From an uncultured Olsenella sp. (GTDB taxonomy: Bacteria > Actinomycetota > Coriobacteriia > Coriobacteriales > Atopobiaceae), in the NCBI GenBank assembly GCA_900316105.1, contig ONBR01000007.1, positions 1-64,000 of the forward strand: a DNA stretch of 64,000 nucleotides. The letters are read 5' to 3'. Each line of letters begins with the position of its first letter. The first letter of the stretch is position 1. Below, piece by piece: positions 1 through 8,935 of the stretch. Both the position numbers and the translations under genes were made by a program. The notes under the pieces were generated by a model. The model was not told the origin of the DNA, did no database searches, and worked only from the letters and a program-made list of their open reading frames with translations.

Positions 1-1
1 C

Positions 2-637
2 ACCCCGCCCGCGGACATCTGGACCATGACCAAGAACCCCGAGGACTGCCCCGCCGACCCCGAGACCGTGGTCATCGGCTTCGAGGAGGGCGTGCCCGTG
101 TCCGTGAACGGCGAGCGCATGAGCCTGCTCGACTGCATCATCAAGTGCAACGAGATCGCCGGTCGCAACGGCTTTGGCCGCATCGACATGATCGAGGACC
201 GCGTGGTGGGCATCAAGAGCCGCGAGTGCTACGAGTGCCCCGCCGCCCTGCTCCTCATCCAGGCCCACCAGAGCCTGGAGACCCTCTGCCTCGACGCCGA
301 GACCCTCAAGCAGAAGGCCAAGCTGGACGTGGAGTGGGCCTCCACCGTCTACCGCGGCCTCTGGTTCTCCCAGAACCGCAACGCCATCGACGCCTACAAC
401 GCCTACACCCAGAAGTACGTAACGGGCGAGGTGCGCATCAAGCTCTGCAAGGGCGGCCTCTTCGTGGACGGTCTGCGTTCGCCCTACAGCCTCTATGACT
501 ACAACCTGGCCACCTACGACGAGGGCGATACCTTCGATCACTCTGCATCAAAGGGCTTCATCACCATTCACGGTCTGCAGTCCAAGACCTGGTCACGTGT
601 CCAGGGTCCTGGCAGCGGCCTGCAGGACGTCGAGTAG
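2..637 (+). CDS. argG: Argininosuccinate synthase, C-terminal part (cut by window edge)
   Basis: The frame is open from the left edge and ends in TAG, giving 211 residues that match the C-terminal half of argininosuccinate synthase. This enzyme joins citrulline and aspartate with ATP hydrolysis in the cytoplasmic arginine pathway. Family landmarks are visible: GRIDMIEDRVVGIKSRE, the ALLLIQAHQSLE helix, and SPYSLYDYNLATYDEGDTFD near the end. The family is about 400 residues, so roughly 190 N-terminal residues including the ATP-binding loop lie outside the window. An internal ATG at 26 is not the true start, because homology continues upstream of it. A strong terminator follows, and argH, the next enzyme of the pathway, lies about 160 bases downstream. 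Identity is secure. Confidence 0.95.
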   Translation, partial: TPPADIWTMTKNPEDCPADPETVVIGFEEGVPVSVNGERMSLLDCIIKCNEIAGRNGFGRIDMIEDRVVGIKSRECYECPAALLLIQAHQSLETLCLDAETLKQKAKLDVEWASTVYRGLWFSQNRNAIDAYNAYTQKYVTGEVRIKLCKGGLFVDGLRSPYSLYDYNLATYDEGDTFDHSASKGFITIHGLQSKTWSRVQGPGSGLQDVE

Positions 638-679
638 AATGTCCATGGCTGGTCTTTTTGGCAGATAGATAGACGTAGC

Positions 680-711
680 GGGACGCCGGCCTGGTGCCGG
701 CGTCCCTTTTT
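680..711 (+). terminator. Intrinsic terminator after argG
   Basis: An 11-bp perfect stem (GGGACGCCGGC / GCCGGCGTCCC) with a 5-base loop is followed by TTTTT. It ends the argG transcript, so argH is probably transcribed from its own promoter or by read-through. Confidence 0.85.
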
Positions 712-719
712 CGAGTGTG

Positions 720-775
720 GCAAATACCCCAGGGGTATTTGCCGCGTTTTGGGACGGATACCCCAGGGGTATTTG
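720..775. promoter_or_regulatory. Two tandem palindromes in the argH leader
   Basis: Two copies of ATACCCCAGGGGTATTTG lie in direct order. The first sits inside a 23-bp perfect palindrome centred at 731. The second is a 15-bp palindrome centred at 765. The centres are 34 bp apart, close to three helical turns. They lie between the argG terminator and the argH ribosome-binding site. They could be operators or a REP-type repeat. They do not resemble the A+T-rich ArgR box. Confidence 0.6.
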
Positions 776-796
776 TCACACGGGAGAGGAGGAGCC

Positions 797-2194
797 ATGG
801 CGCTCTGGGGCGGCAGGTTCGAGAAGGGCGTGGACGCTTTCACGCAGGAGTTTGGCGCATCGCTCGAGGTAGACAAAAACATGGCCCAGCAGGACATCGC
901 TGGGTCCCGTGCTCACGCAAAGATGCTGGCAAAACAGGGCATCATCTCGGACGATGACCAGCAGGCCATCGACGCCGGCCTCGAGAGGATAAGCGGGGAG
1001 ATCAAGGACGGAAGTTTCCCCTGGGACGTCAACGACGAGGACGTCCACATGGCCGTCGAGTCCAAGCTCACGGCAGAGATCGGTCAGCCTGGTGCCCGCC
1101 TGCATACGGGCCGCTCCCGCAACGACCAGGTGGCAACGGACATCCGTCTCCTGGCCAAGGACCTGGCGTCCGAGCTCATGGACGGAAACCTGGAGCTCCG
1201 CCGCGTCCTAGTGGAAGTGGCCAAAAAGCACATGGGTGTCGTGCTGCCCGGCTACACCCACCTGCAGCACGCGCAGCCGGTCCTCTTCAGTCATCACATG
1301 CTGGCATACAGCTGGATGTTTGCCCGCGACTTCACCCGTCTGAAGGCCGCCTATACGGCAGCCGACGCAAATCCCCTGGGTGCAGCCGCCTTGGCAGGAA
1401 CCACCTATCCCCTCGATCGCCAGTACACCACGGAACTCCTGGGCTTCGACCACGCCATTCCCAACAGCCTGGATGCCGTGAGCGACCGTGACTATCTGCT
1501 GGACCTCATCTACGCCTGCAGCGTGAGCATGATGCACCTGTCGCGTCTCTGCGAGGAGATTGTCCTCTGGTCCAGCACGGAGTTTGGCTTCATCACCCTG
1601 TCCGACTCCTACTCCACTGGCTCGTCCATCATGCCCCAAAAGAAGAACCCGGACTTTGCCGAGCTTACGCGTGGAAAGACCGGACGCGTCTATGGCGACC
1701 TGATGGCCCTCCTGACCACTATGAAGTCACTTCCGCTGGCCTACAACAAGGACCTCCAGGAGTGCAAGGAAGGCCCGCTCGATGCGGCGAAGACCCTGAG
1801 CGACTGCATGCAGATAGCCGCCGGTATGCTGGAGACCATGACCGTGAACGCAGATACCATGCTGGCCCAGGCTGGCAAGGGCTTTACCGCCGCTACGGAC
1901 GTGGCCGACTACCTGGCAAAGAAGGGCATGCCCTTCCGTGAGGCCCATCGCGTGGTGGGGGAGCTGGTCCTCTATTGTGAGCAGCACGGCAAGGGTCTGG
2001 AAGACCTGACCCCCGCAGAGTTCAAGGCAGCTTCCGAGCTCTTTGAGGACGACATCGCCCAGGACCTGGATTCCGCTGGCATCGCCAACGCCAGAAATAC
2101 CTACGGAGGTACGGGACGAAAGGCCGTGGAGACCCAGCTTGCCGAGGCACAGGCTTCCCTCACTGCTGACCAGGAGGCCGCGCCAAGCAAGTAA
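797..2194 (+). CDS. argH: Argininosuccinate lyase
   Basis: It cleaves argininosuccinate to arginine and fumarate, the last step of arginine synthesis. The product has 465 residues, as usual for the fumarase/aspartase superfamily. The superfamily signature GSSIMPQKKNPD is near residues 275-286, HTGRSRNDQ near 103-111, and the conserved THLQHAQP block near 154-161. The start at MALWGGRF is preferred over an upstream in-frame ATG at 749: it has GAGAGGAGGAG just ahead, matches the family N-terminus, and leaves the palindromes at 720-775 non-coding. The gene follows argG in the same direction but is separated from it by a terminator. Confidence 0.95.
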   Translation: MALWGGRFEKGVDAFTQEFGASLEVDKNMAQQDIAGSRAHAKMLAKQGIISDDDQQAIDAGLERISGEIKDGSFPWDVNDEDVHMAVESKLTAEIGQPGARLHTGRSRNDQVATDIRLLAKDLASELMDGNLELRRVLVEVAKKHMGVVLPGYTHLQHAQPVLFSHHMLAYSWMFARDFTRLKAAYTAADANPLGAAALAGTTYPLDRQYTTELLGFDHAIPNSLDAVSDRDYLLDLIYACSVSMMHLSRLCEEIVLWSSTEFGFITLSDSYSTGSSIMPQKKNPDFAELTRGKTGRVYGDLMALLTTMKSLPLAYNKDLQECKEGPLDAAKTLSDCMQIAAGMLETMTVNADTMLAQAGKGFTAATDVADYLAKKGMPFREAHRVVGELVLYCEQHGKGLEDLTPAEFKAASELFEDDIAQDLDSAGIANARNTYGGTGRKAVETQLAEAQASLTADQEAAPSK

Positions 2195-2325
2195 ATGCCA
2201 TGATATTGGCCCTGACCCACACCCTTGCCCCCGAAGTCGCAGCCAGGCCGCGTTAGAATCGACTTGATGGCATGGTCGCTCATCCAAAGGGGCTGACCAC
2301 ACGAAAACCAGCCGAAAGGACTCCC

Positions 2326-3672
2326 ATGATCGATCGCTATACCCGTCCCGAGATCGGGCACATCTTCTCGCTCGAGAACAAATACGCCATCTGGCAGGAG
2401 ATTGAGGTGCTGGCCTGCGAGGCCCACGCGGAGATTGGCGAGATTGGTATCACCAAGGAGGAGGCCAAGTGGATTCGCGACCACGCTTCCTTCAAGAAGG
2501 AGGAGGTCGACGAGATCGAGGCCGTGACCAATCACGATGTCATCGCCTTCCTGACCAACATGGGCTCTTACATCGATGCTGACGTCCCCGAGGGCGAGCC
2601 CAAGCCCAGCCGCTGGGTCCACTACGGCATGACCTCCACAGACCTGGGCGACACCGCCCTCTGCTATCAGCTCAAGCAGGCGACCGAGATCATCCTGGAC
2701 GACTGCAAGAAGCTGGGCGAGATCTGCAAGCGCCGTGCCTTCGAGGAGAAGGACACCCTCTGCGTCGGCCGCACCCACGGCATCCATGCCGAGCCCATGA
2801 CCTTCGGCCTGAAGTTTGGCTCTTGGGCCTGGGAGCTCAAGCGCGACTACGACCGTCTGAAGGAAGCCCGCGACGCGGTCTCCTTTGGTGCGATTTCCGG
2901 TGCCGTGGGCACTTACTCCTCCATTGACCCCCGTGTCGAGGAGTACGTCTGCGAGCACATGGGATTGGTGCATGATCCCCTGTCCACTCAGGTCATCTCC
3001 CGCGACCACCACGCCTACCTGGCAAGCGTCCTGGCCGTCACAGCTGCCACCTGCGAGCGCATCGCCACCGAGGTCCGTGCCCTGCAGAAGACCGATACCC
3101 TTGAGGCGGAGGAGCCCTTCCGTAAGGGTCAGAAGGGCAGCTCGGCCATGCCCCACAAGCGCAACCCGATCACCATGGAGAAGGTCTGCGGCCTCGCTCG
3201 CATCGTGAAGGCCAATGCTCAGGTTGCCTACGACAACGTTGCCTTGTGGCACGAGCGCGACATCTCGCACAGCTCTACGGAGCGCATCGCCCTGCCTGAT
3301 TCCTTCATTGCCCTTGACCACATGTTCCAGTGCCTGATTCGCATCATCGACGGTCTCCAGCTCTATCCCAAGCAGATGCTGGCCAACCTCAACAAGACTC
3401 GCGGCATGCTCTTCTCGTCTAAGGTCCTGCTCGCTCTGGTCAATACCGGCATGACTCGTGAGGATGCCTACGCCATCGTCCAGTCCAATGCCATGGCCAC
3501 TTGGCATGAGATTCAGCAATGCGAGTCTGGCACGACCTTCCGAGAGAAGCTCGAAGCTGACGATCGCTGCACCCTGAGCTCGGAGGAGCTCGACCGCATC
3601 TTTGACCCCTGGAGCTTCCTCGGCCGCATTGATGTGGTCTTCGATCGTCTGGAGCAGCTGAGCTTCGACTAG
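2326..3672 (+). CDS. purB: Adenylosuccinate lyase
   Basis: It catalyses two steps of purine synthesis: SAICAR to AICAR plus fumarate, and adenylosuccinate to AMP plus fumarate. The 448-residue protein carries the superfamily signature SSAMPHKRNP near residues 272-281, GRTHGIHAEP near 148-157 and MTSTDLGDTA near 102-111. The ATG at 2326 follows GAAAGGA and gives the typical N-terminus MIDRYTRPEIGHIFS. An in-frame ATG at 2272 would add 18 residues unlike the family. TTAGAAT at about 2254 resembles a -10 element. It belongs to the same superfamily as the neighbouring argH, but the pathways differ. purC lies about 4.4 kb downstream, so the purine genes are not in one operon here. Confidence 0.95.
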   Translation: MIDRYTRPEIGHIFSLENKYAIWQEIEVLACEAHAEIGEIGITKEEAKWIRDHASFKKEEVDEIEAVTNHDVIAFLTNMGSYIDADVPEGEPKPSRWVHYGMTSTDLGDTALCYQLKQATEIILDDCKKLGEICKRRAFEEKDTLCVGRTHGIHAEPMTFGLKFGSWAWELKRDYDRLKEARDAVSFGAISGAVGTYSSIDPRVEEYVCEHMGLVHDPLSTQVISRDHHAYLASVLAVTAATCERIATEVRALQKTDTLEAEEPFRKGQKGSSAMPHKRNPITMEKVCGLARIVKANAQVAYDNVALWHERDISHSSTERIALPDSFIALDHMFQCLIRIIDGLQLYPKQMLANLNKTRGMLFSSKVLLALVNTGMTREDAYAIVQSNAMATWHEIQQCESGTTFREKLEADDRCTLSSEELDRIFDPWSFLGRIDVVFDRLEQLSFD

Positions 3673-3742
3673 ACCTGTGAAGGCTTGGCTCTGCCGGGCA
3701 GCCAAATGATATAGTGGCCTACATTCGACAGTCAGTCTTGCG

Positions 3743-3770
3743 GGGCCTGTCGCATTGCGATAGGCCCTTT
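3743..3770 (+). terminator. Probable intrinsic terminator after purB
   Basis: GGGCCTGTCGC pairs with GCGATAGGCCC (one G-U) around a 3-base loop, followed by only TTT. It sits just upstream of the ribosome-binding site of the next gene, so it could also act as a leader hairpin. Confidence 0.5.
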
Positions 3771-3784
3771 CAGAAGGGTTCATC

Positions 3785-4042
3785 ATGAAGCACTACGACT
3801 ACACTCCAAAGGGCGTTTGCTCGCGCGCCATCCACATCGACTTGGATGACACGGGTACCATCATCGAAGGAGTGAGCTTTGAGGGCGGCTGCAATGGCAA
3901 CCTCAAGGCTATCGGCAAGCTCGTCGGGGGACGTCCCGTCGCAGAAGTCGAGGAGATTCTGGCAGGAAACACCTGTGGCATACGCGATACCTCTTGTGCC
4001 GACCAACTTTCCATTGCCTTGTCCGAGGCACAAGAAGCCTAA
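3785..4042 (+). CDS. TSCPD-domain protein (TIGR03905-like)
   Basis: This small 85-residue protein matches the TSCPD family of four-cysteine proteins. Cysteines are at 12, 36, 64 and 71, with SFEGGCNGNL and the NTCGIRDTSCADQL ending typical of the family. The same domain occurs at the C-terminus of some class II ribonucleotide reductases. The standalone form has no established function, and the cysteines suggest metal or Fe-S binding (inference). AGAAGGGTTCATC supplies the ribosome-binding site. It stands alone between purB and a secreted protein, so context does not help. Confidence 0.8.
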   Translation: MKHYDYTPKGVCSRAIHIDLDDTGTIIEGVSFEGGCNGNLKAIGKLVGGRPVAEVEEILAGNTCGIRDTSCADQLSIALSEAQEA

Positions 4043-4306
4043 GAAGTCACGGGTCCATTTGCCCATGGACTAGAGTCAGGGGGGAGGACTATCTTGCCTG
4101 GTAGAACTGGTGGGGAAAACCGTGGGTCCAAGAGGGCGCCGCATGCGCGCAGAGACTCATCTGCTTCGAAAAACACGCCGAAGTTACGGAATTCCGGTCC
4201 TGCCCTCGGGAAGAGGCCCCTCTCTGATGTGACCCAGACTCCTCGCGTGCGCAATATAAAGGGGCCAGAGCCAGCAGGTTGGAAGGAAAGTCTCTTTCCA
4301 CCCATC

Positions 4307-5527
4307 ATGCTCACGCGTCGAAACGTCATCCGTGCCGCAGCTGGTGCTGGCATAGTAGCTGCCATCGCGGGGACGGTGGGCGTGATTAACAGCTGCTCGA
4401 GAGACGACGGCGAGGGTACTCCCACGGTCGTCGACAACACCAAGGCCGACTACGTCATAGACCCTCAGTCCAACGAGAGCAACTACTCCTCCGTGGACCT
4501 GGAGCTGAAGGAGGAGTCCAGCTGGACCATAGACCTGGGCAATGTACTGCACCCTGGCGAGGGCACCTGGATACCCGTGACGACGGCAGGCTCCAGCGCT
4601 GCCCCCATGGTCAAGGGTTCGGCGCTCTCCACCGAGGATGGCAGCCTTAGTGAGGTGGTCAAGGAACCCCTGGCCGATGACAAGAACAACGTGGTCATCT
4701 ATGACGTGCGCTGTTCCGATTCCGCCTATGCCTGGATTGAGCTCAACGTACTGACTCACGACTGGGTCTTGTACGCCTCCTCCTTTGGGGACGGGAAGCT
4801 CTCGGGCACCCCAATGACTCTCTGGAGCGCTGGGTCAGACTATTCGCCTGCTCCCTTTGCCGTTACGGGTAGCAAGGTCATCTGGCAGGTCATGCCAGCC
4901 CTCTCGGGTACGAAAACATCCGAGAAGTCCGTTTGCTACGTGTGGTCCCTTGGAGACAGCAACGCAAAGGCCGTCGTGGAGTCCCCGGGTCGCTTTGCCT
5001 GTGGTCCCGAGGTGTCTGGCGGAACTGTCACACTGGTGCCTCGCGTGAATGCGGACAAGGGCACTTACTATGGCATCACTGCCTACAACCTCTCTGACGA
5101 TCTGGCTACACAGGTGGACCGCCTGGTCCTGCCCGTTGGCGTGAAGCCCCTGACCGCGGTACGCATTGGTGACGAGTTCGCATTCTCGATTGAGGCAAGC
5201 TACGCCTCCGGCGGCCTCTTGGGCACCATGGGCACCTACATCGGGCATGGTGAGGGCCCCTTCGTGGCACTTTCGCGTGAACCTGCGGCGGGTGTTGCTG
5301 GCAAGGATGGGCTTTACGTGGTCAGGGTGAGCTCTTCCTATTTCGTGGTCAACACCAAGGATCGCAACTACTCAAACCTCGTCGCAGCAAACCGCTGCAT
5401 CAGCTATGGCGAATTCCCAGCCAGAAGCGGCGAATGCTCTGACTTCGTGACCTTCGCTACCGTGAAGGCCCAAGACACCGGATACCCCGAATCCGTCACG
5501 GTGAGACGCTTCTCGTTCCCGTCCTAG
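4307..5527 (+). CDS. Tat-type secreted protein, probable lipoprotein, unknown function
   Basis: The 406-residue protein begins MLTRRNVIRAAAGAGIV, with a twin arginine followed by a hydrophobic stretch and VINSC, a plausible lipobox. Export by the Tat route and lipid anchoring are therefore likely. The mature part has recurring Trp/Gly/Asp-rich strands such as WSAGSDYSPAPFAV and VCYVWSLGD, which suggest a beta-propeller-like extracytoplasmic domain (inference). The ATG at 4307 follows GGAAGGAAAG. An upstream TTG at 4094 keeps the frame open but would bury the signal peptide 71 residues inside. TATAAA at 4255-4260 could be the -10 element. A two-component system lies downstream. I do not recognise a family function. 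Confidence 0.7.
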   Translation: MLTRRNVIRAAAGAGIVAAIAGTVGVINSCSRDDGEGTPTVVDNTKADYVIDPQSNESNYSSVDLELKEESSWTIDLGNVLHPGEGTWIPVTTAGSSAAPMVKGSALSTEDGSLSEVVKEPLADDKNNVVIYDVRCSDSAYAWIELNVLTHDWVLYASSFGDGKLSGTPMTLWSAGSDYSPAPFAVTGSKVIWQVMPALSGTKTSEKSVCYVWSLGDSNAKAVVESPGRFACGPEVSGGTVTLVPRVNADKGTYYGITAYNLSDDLATQVDRLVLPVGVKPLTAVRIGDEFAFSIEASYASGGLLGTMGTYIGHGEGPFVALSREPAAGVAGKDGLYVVRVSSSYFVVNTKDRNYSNLVAANRCISYGEFPARSGECSDFVTFATVKAQDTGYPESVTVRRFSFPS

Positions 5528-5619
5528 CCCAAGCATGGGCCGTTGCGCTAGAATATTAAGGAGATTGGACGTATTTTATGTGTAGCCACGAGCTACCTGA
5601 CTGATATTGGGGGATGGAA

Positions 5620-6357
5620 ATGGCTTCGGAAGAAAAGAAGATCCTGATTGTCGAAGACGAGAAGACAATCCGTGATGCTGTCGCTGCCTACCTCGAGCGC
5701 GATGGCTATATAGTCCGTGGCGTCGGCGATGGGCAGAGTGCCCTGGAGGAGTTCGAGAAGCACAGCTTCGACCTCATCGTCCTTGACCTCATGCTGCCCA
5801 AGCTCTCGGGCGAGCGCGTCTGCCGTGCCATCCGCGAGACCTCCAATGTGCCCATCATCATGCTGACGGCAAAGGGCGAGGTGGAGGATCGCATCATCGG
5901 CCTGGAGCTGGGTGCCGACGACTACCTGATCAAGCCATTCTCGCCCCGCGAGCTCGTCGCCCGTGTCCGCGCCCTTCTCCGTCGTGCCCACACAGAGGCA
6001 GAGCCCCAGCTGGAGGTTTTGGACTTCGGCGACCTGGTCATCGACATCAGTGGCCACAAGGTCCTCGTCGAGGGCAAGGAAGTCGACCTCACTGCTTCCG
6101 AGTTCAAGCTCCTGACTACATTGGCCCGTTACCCTGGCCGCGTCTACACCCGTATGGAGCTGGTAGAGAAGGTCCTGGGCTACGACTTCGAGGGATACGA
6201 GCGCACCATCGACTCCCATGTGAAGAACCTTCGTGCAAAGCTCGGTGACGATCCTCGCCACCCCCGTTGGCTCTACACCGTTCACGGCGTCGGCTATCGT
6301 TTTGAGGCCTCTCAGAAGCCCAGCGAGGGCTCCGACGCAAAGGCCTCGAAGAAGTAG
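5620..6357 (+). CDS. OmpR/PhoB-family response regulator
   Basis: This is a cytoplasmic two-component regulator of 245 residues. The receiver domain (about 6-118) has the acidic pair E12/D13, phospho-acceptor D56 in VLDLMLP, T83 and K105 in LIKPFSP. The winged-helix DNA-binding domain (about 135-232) ends in the usual LRAKLGDD...YTVHGVGYRF. The ATG at 5620 follows TTGGGGGA at good distance. Another ATG six bases upstream is possible. It precedes the sensor kinase by only 8 bases and is surely co-transcribed with it. A TAGAAT-like -10 lies near 5550. The stimulus is unknown. RegX3/MtrA/PhoP-like regulators are the nearest class. Confidence 0.92.
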   Translation: MASEEKKILIVEDEKTIRDAVAAYLERDGYIVRGVGDGQSALEEFEKHSFDLIVLDLMLPKLSGERVCRAIRETSNVPIIMLTAKGEVEDRIIGLELGADDYLIKPFSPRELVARVRALLRRAHTEAEPQLEVLDFGDLVIDISGHKVLVEGKEVDLTASEFKLLTTLARYPGRVYTRMELVEKVLGYDFEGYERTIDSHVKNLRAKLGDDPRHPRWLYTVHGVGYRFEASQKPSEGSDAKASKK

Positions 6358-6365
6358 CGGTCACT

Positions 6366-7889
6366 GTGGCATCCACTATAGATGAGCTCGACCGTGGACG
6401 CGTTGACGAAAGCTCCACTCATGGCGACTCGGCAAAGTCGAGCTTCAGCACCGTATCTCGCAAGATAAAGCCTCCGCGTCCCACCAAGACCTTTGGTGGG
6501 CGCATGGCCTTCTACTTTGTGATGACTGCCGTGATGACTGCGGCGGTCCTCTCGCTTGTGCTGGCCATCACCTGGGAGGGCCAATTCCAGAGCTACACGC
6601 GCCAGAACCTGGAACAGATGGCCCATCTGACGGCAGACAGCCTGGCAAAGAGCTATGACGCAGAGGGCTATTGGTCCGCCCAGACCATCGACGCGCTCAA
6701 GGACACCGAGGATCCTGACTCCCAGCTGGCAGTCAAGGTGACGGATGCCCAGGGGAATACCCTCTATGATTCTCTGCAGACGGTCCAGGAGCCCTCGGCT
6801 GACGTGGAGGCCAACAAACGAAAGATGAACATCACGTCCAAGGCCGACTCTGGTGTCAGCCAAGACATCGTATCTCGCGATGGAAACAAGATTGGCACCG
6901 TGACCATCTGGGCGAATGGCTCCAATGACTTGCTGACAAAGAACGATGCTGCCTTTAGGGAAAGCTCCTACGAGGCGATAGCCCTTGCCGCTGCGATAGC
7001 GGTGGGCGTCTCTCTGGTCATTGGCTATCTCTTTTCTCGCTCCCTCGCACAGCCCATCAGAAAGATCACCGACACCGCTGCCCGCATTCGCAACGGGGAC
7101 TTGACTGCGCGCACCAACCTCCGTGGGGATGACGAGTTTGGAAGGCTGGGAGAGACATTCGACAGTATGGCGGGAGAGATCGAGCGCGACATAAAGTTCG
7201 AGCATCGTCTGACGAGTGACGTTGCCCACGAGCTGCGCACGCCTCTCATGGCTACCCAGGCGACCGTTGAAGCCATGCAGGATGGGGTCCTCCCAGCAGA
7301 TGATGAGCACTTCGAGACCGTCGGTGCAGAGGTGCGACGACTCTCTCGCCTGGTGGACGCCATGCTCCATCTGTCGCGCATCGAGAACGGCACAAGCGAG
7401 CTCAAGGTCGAGGACACCGACCTGGTCTACATGGTGAAGAGTCTCGTATCCATGCAGGAGCAACTCTTCAAGGAGAAGGATCTCCGCCTGCGCTACGACG
7501 ATAGGACACCCCAGCACGAGCTCCATGCCGAGGTGAACCCGGACCTCATCCGCGAGGCCGTGACCAACCTCATGTCCAATGCCATGCGCTACACTCCTGC
7601 TGGCGGCTGGGTGGTCGTCACGGTCGCGCGCGACAGAAACGAAGCCCTCATCAGCGTGCAGGACACGGGTATCGGTATAGCCAAGGAGGACATAGCTCGC
7701 GTCTTCTCCAGGTTCTGGCGTTCGGATGCCAGCCGTGAGCGCGTGTCTGGTGGACTTGGGGTGGGTCTGTCTCTGACTAAGGAGATTATCGACCGCCACA
7801 ATGGGAGCATCAGCGTGGAGAGCGAGCTGGGAAAGGGCACGACCTTTACCCTGCGAATACCCCTCGTCCATACAAAGGCAAAAGAGTAG
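6366..7889 (+). CDS. Sensor histidine kinase (HAMP-HisKA-HATPase)
   Basis: This is the membrane sensor partner of the regulator just upstream. It has 507 residues from a GTG start. A 46-residue cytoplasmic N-terminal tail precedes TM1 (about 47-70). An extracytoplasmic sensor region (about 71-200) and TM2 (about 203-223) follow. The HAMP domain starts at SLAQPIRKITDTAARIRNGD. The phospho-acceptor is H288 in SDVAHELRTPL. The ATPase domain shows N, G1 (DTGIGI) and G2 (GGLGVGLSL) boxes. The ribosome-binding site before the GTG is weak, so translation is probably coupled to the regulator gene. An in-frame ATG at 6504 would start right at TM1. The ligand cannot be deduced. Confidence 0.92.
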   Translation: MASTIDELDRGRVDESSTHGDSAKSSFSTVSRKIKPPRPTKTFGGRMAFYFVMTAVMTAAVLSLVLAITWEGQFQSYTRQNLEQMAHLTADSLAKSYDAEGYWSAQTIDALKDTEDPDSQLAVKVTDAQGNTLYDSLQTVQEPSADVEANKRKMNITSKADSGVSQDIVSRDGNKIGTVTIWANGSNDLLTKNDAAFRESSYEAIALAAAIAVGVSLVIGYLFSRSLAQPIRKITDTAARIRNGDLTARTNLRGDDEFGRLGETFDSMAGEIERDIKFEHRLTSDVAHELRTPLMATQATVEAMQDGVLPADDEHFETVGAEVRRLSRLVDAMLHLSRIENGTSELKVEDTDLVYMVKSLVSMQEQLFKEKDLRLRYDDRTPQHELHAEVNPDLIREAVTNLMSNAMRYTPAGGWVVVTVARDRNEALISVQDTGIGIAKEDIARVFSRFWRSDASRERVSGGLGVGLSLTKEIIDRHNGSISVESELGKGTTFTLRIPLVHTKAKE

Positions 7890-8038
7890 CCTGCTTCCTT
7901 CAGGAGCATTGGGCTCTTGTGCCTAGTGACGCCCTTTCAGGCGAAGTGACCTGGAATACAGTACAATCTTGTGAGGTTACAAGGCGCTGACGCACAAGGC
8001 ATGCGCCGCGCATCAGACGCTCATCGTAAGGAGAAAAC

Positions 8039-8935
8039 ATGGGAGCTATGGAGCTTCGTCCGGATTCTCACGGTAAGGTCCGCGATATCTATGACTGCGG
8101 TGACAGCCTGTTGATGGTTGCGAGCGACCGCATCAGTGCATTCGATTACATCCTGCCCGATGAGATTCCCCATAAGGGCGAGGTGCTCTCGCGCATCTCT
8201 GCCTTCTGGTTCGATAAGTTCAAGGACCTCATGCCCAACCACCTGATTTCAATGGACGTGAAGGACTATCCCGAGGAGTACCAGAAGTACGCCGATTACC
8301 TGACCGGTCGTTCCATGCTGGTCAAGAAGGCACAGACCATCCCCATCGAGTGCATCGTCCGCGGTTATCTGACTGGCTCTGGAAAGAAGACCTACGACGA
8401 GAACGGAACCGTCTGCGGCATCAAGCTGCCTGACGGCCTGGTCGAGGCCTCGAAGATTCCCGAGCCCATCTTTACTCCGTCTACTAAGGCCGAGTTGGGC
8501 GATCACGATGAGAACATCTCGTTCGAGCGCTGCTGCGATATCGTTGGCAAGGAGATTGGCGAGCAGCTGCGTGATTCCTCGCTGAAGATCTACAAGGCTG
8601 CCGCTGACTATGCAGCAGAGCGTGGCGTCATCATCGCCGACACGAAGTTCGAGTTTGGCATCATCGACGGCCAGCTGACCCTCATCGACGAGGCGTTGAC
8701 TCCCGATTCCAGCCGCTTCTGGCCCGCAGAGGGCTATGAGCCCGGCAAGGTCCAGCCTAGCTACGACAAGCAGTACGTACGAAACTGGCTCAAGGCAAAC
8801 TGGGACATGACGGGCGAGCCTCCTCACCTGCCTCAGGAGGTCATCGAGGGTACTTCCGCCCGCTACGAGGAGGCCTTCCAGATCATTACCGGCAAAGAGT
8901 TCAAGCCAATGAAGGAGTCAAATGTCTCTGCGTGA
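8039..8935 (+). CDS. purC: SAICAR synthase
   Basis: This is phosphoribosylaminoimidazole-succinocarboxamide synthase, which ligates aspartate to CAIR using ATP in purine synthesis. The 298 residues include the N-terminal HGKVRDIYD ATP-site motif, ASDRISAFD near residue 30, VRGYLTGSGKK, and the C-terminal LIDEALTPDSSRFW signature. This longer form resembles the plant/actinobacterial and yeast enzymes. GTAAGGAG precedes the ATG. Adenylosuccinate lyase for the next step is encoded about 4.4 kb upstream. The 3' end overlaps the next gene by 14 bases, so the two are translationally coupled. Confidence 0.95.
   Translation: MGAMELRPDSHGKVRDIYDCGDSLLMVASDRISAFDYILPDEIPHKGEVLSRISAFWFDKFKDLMPNHLISMDVKDYPEEYQKYADYLTGRSMLVKKAQTIPIECIVRGYLTGSGKKTYDENGTVCGIKLPDGLVEASKIPEPIFTPSTKAELGDHDENISFERCCDIVGKEIGEQLRDSSLKIYKAAADYAAERGVIIADTKFEFGIIDGQLTLIDEALTPDSSRFWPAEGYEPGKVQPSYDKQYVRNWLKANWDMTGEPPHLPQEVIEGTSARYEEAFQIITGKEFKPMKESNVSA

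Noticed and set aside
720..775. ArgR operator reading of the argH palindromes
   Set aside because: ArgR boxes are A+T-rich 18-mers. These dyads have a CCCC-A-GGGG centre and a related segment also lies before nth.
2101..3786. 561-codon minus-strand open frame opposite purB
   Set aside because: purB is certain. The antisense frame also runs through the terminator region and shows no family motif.
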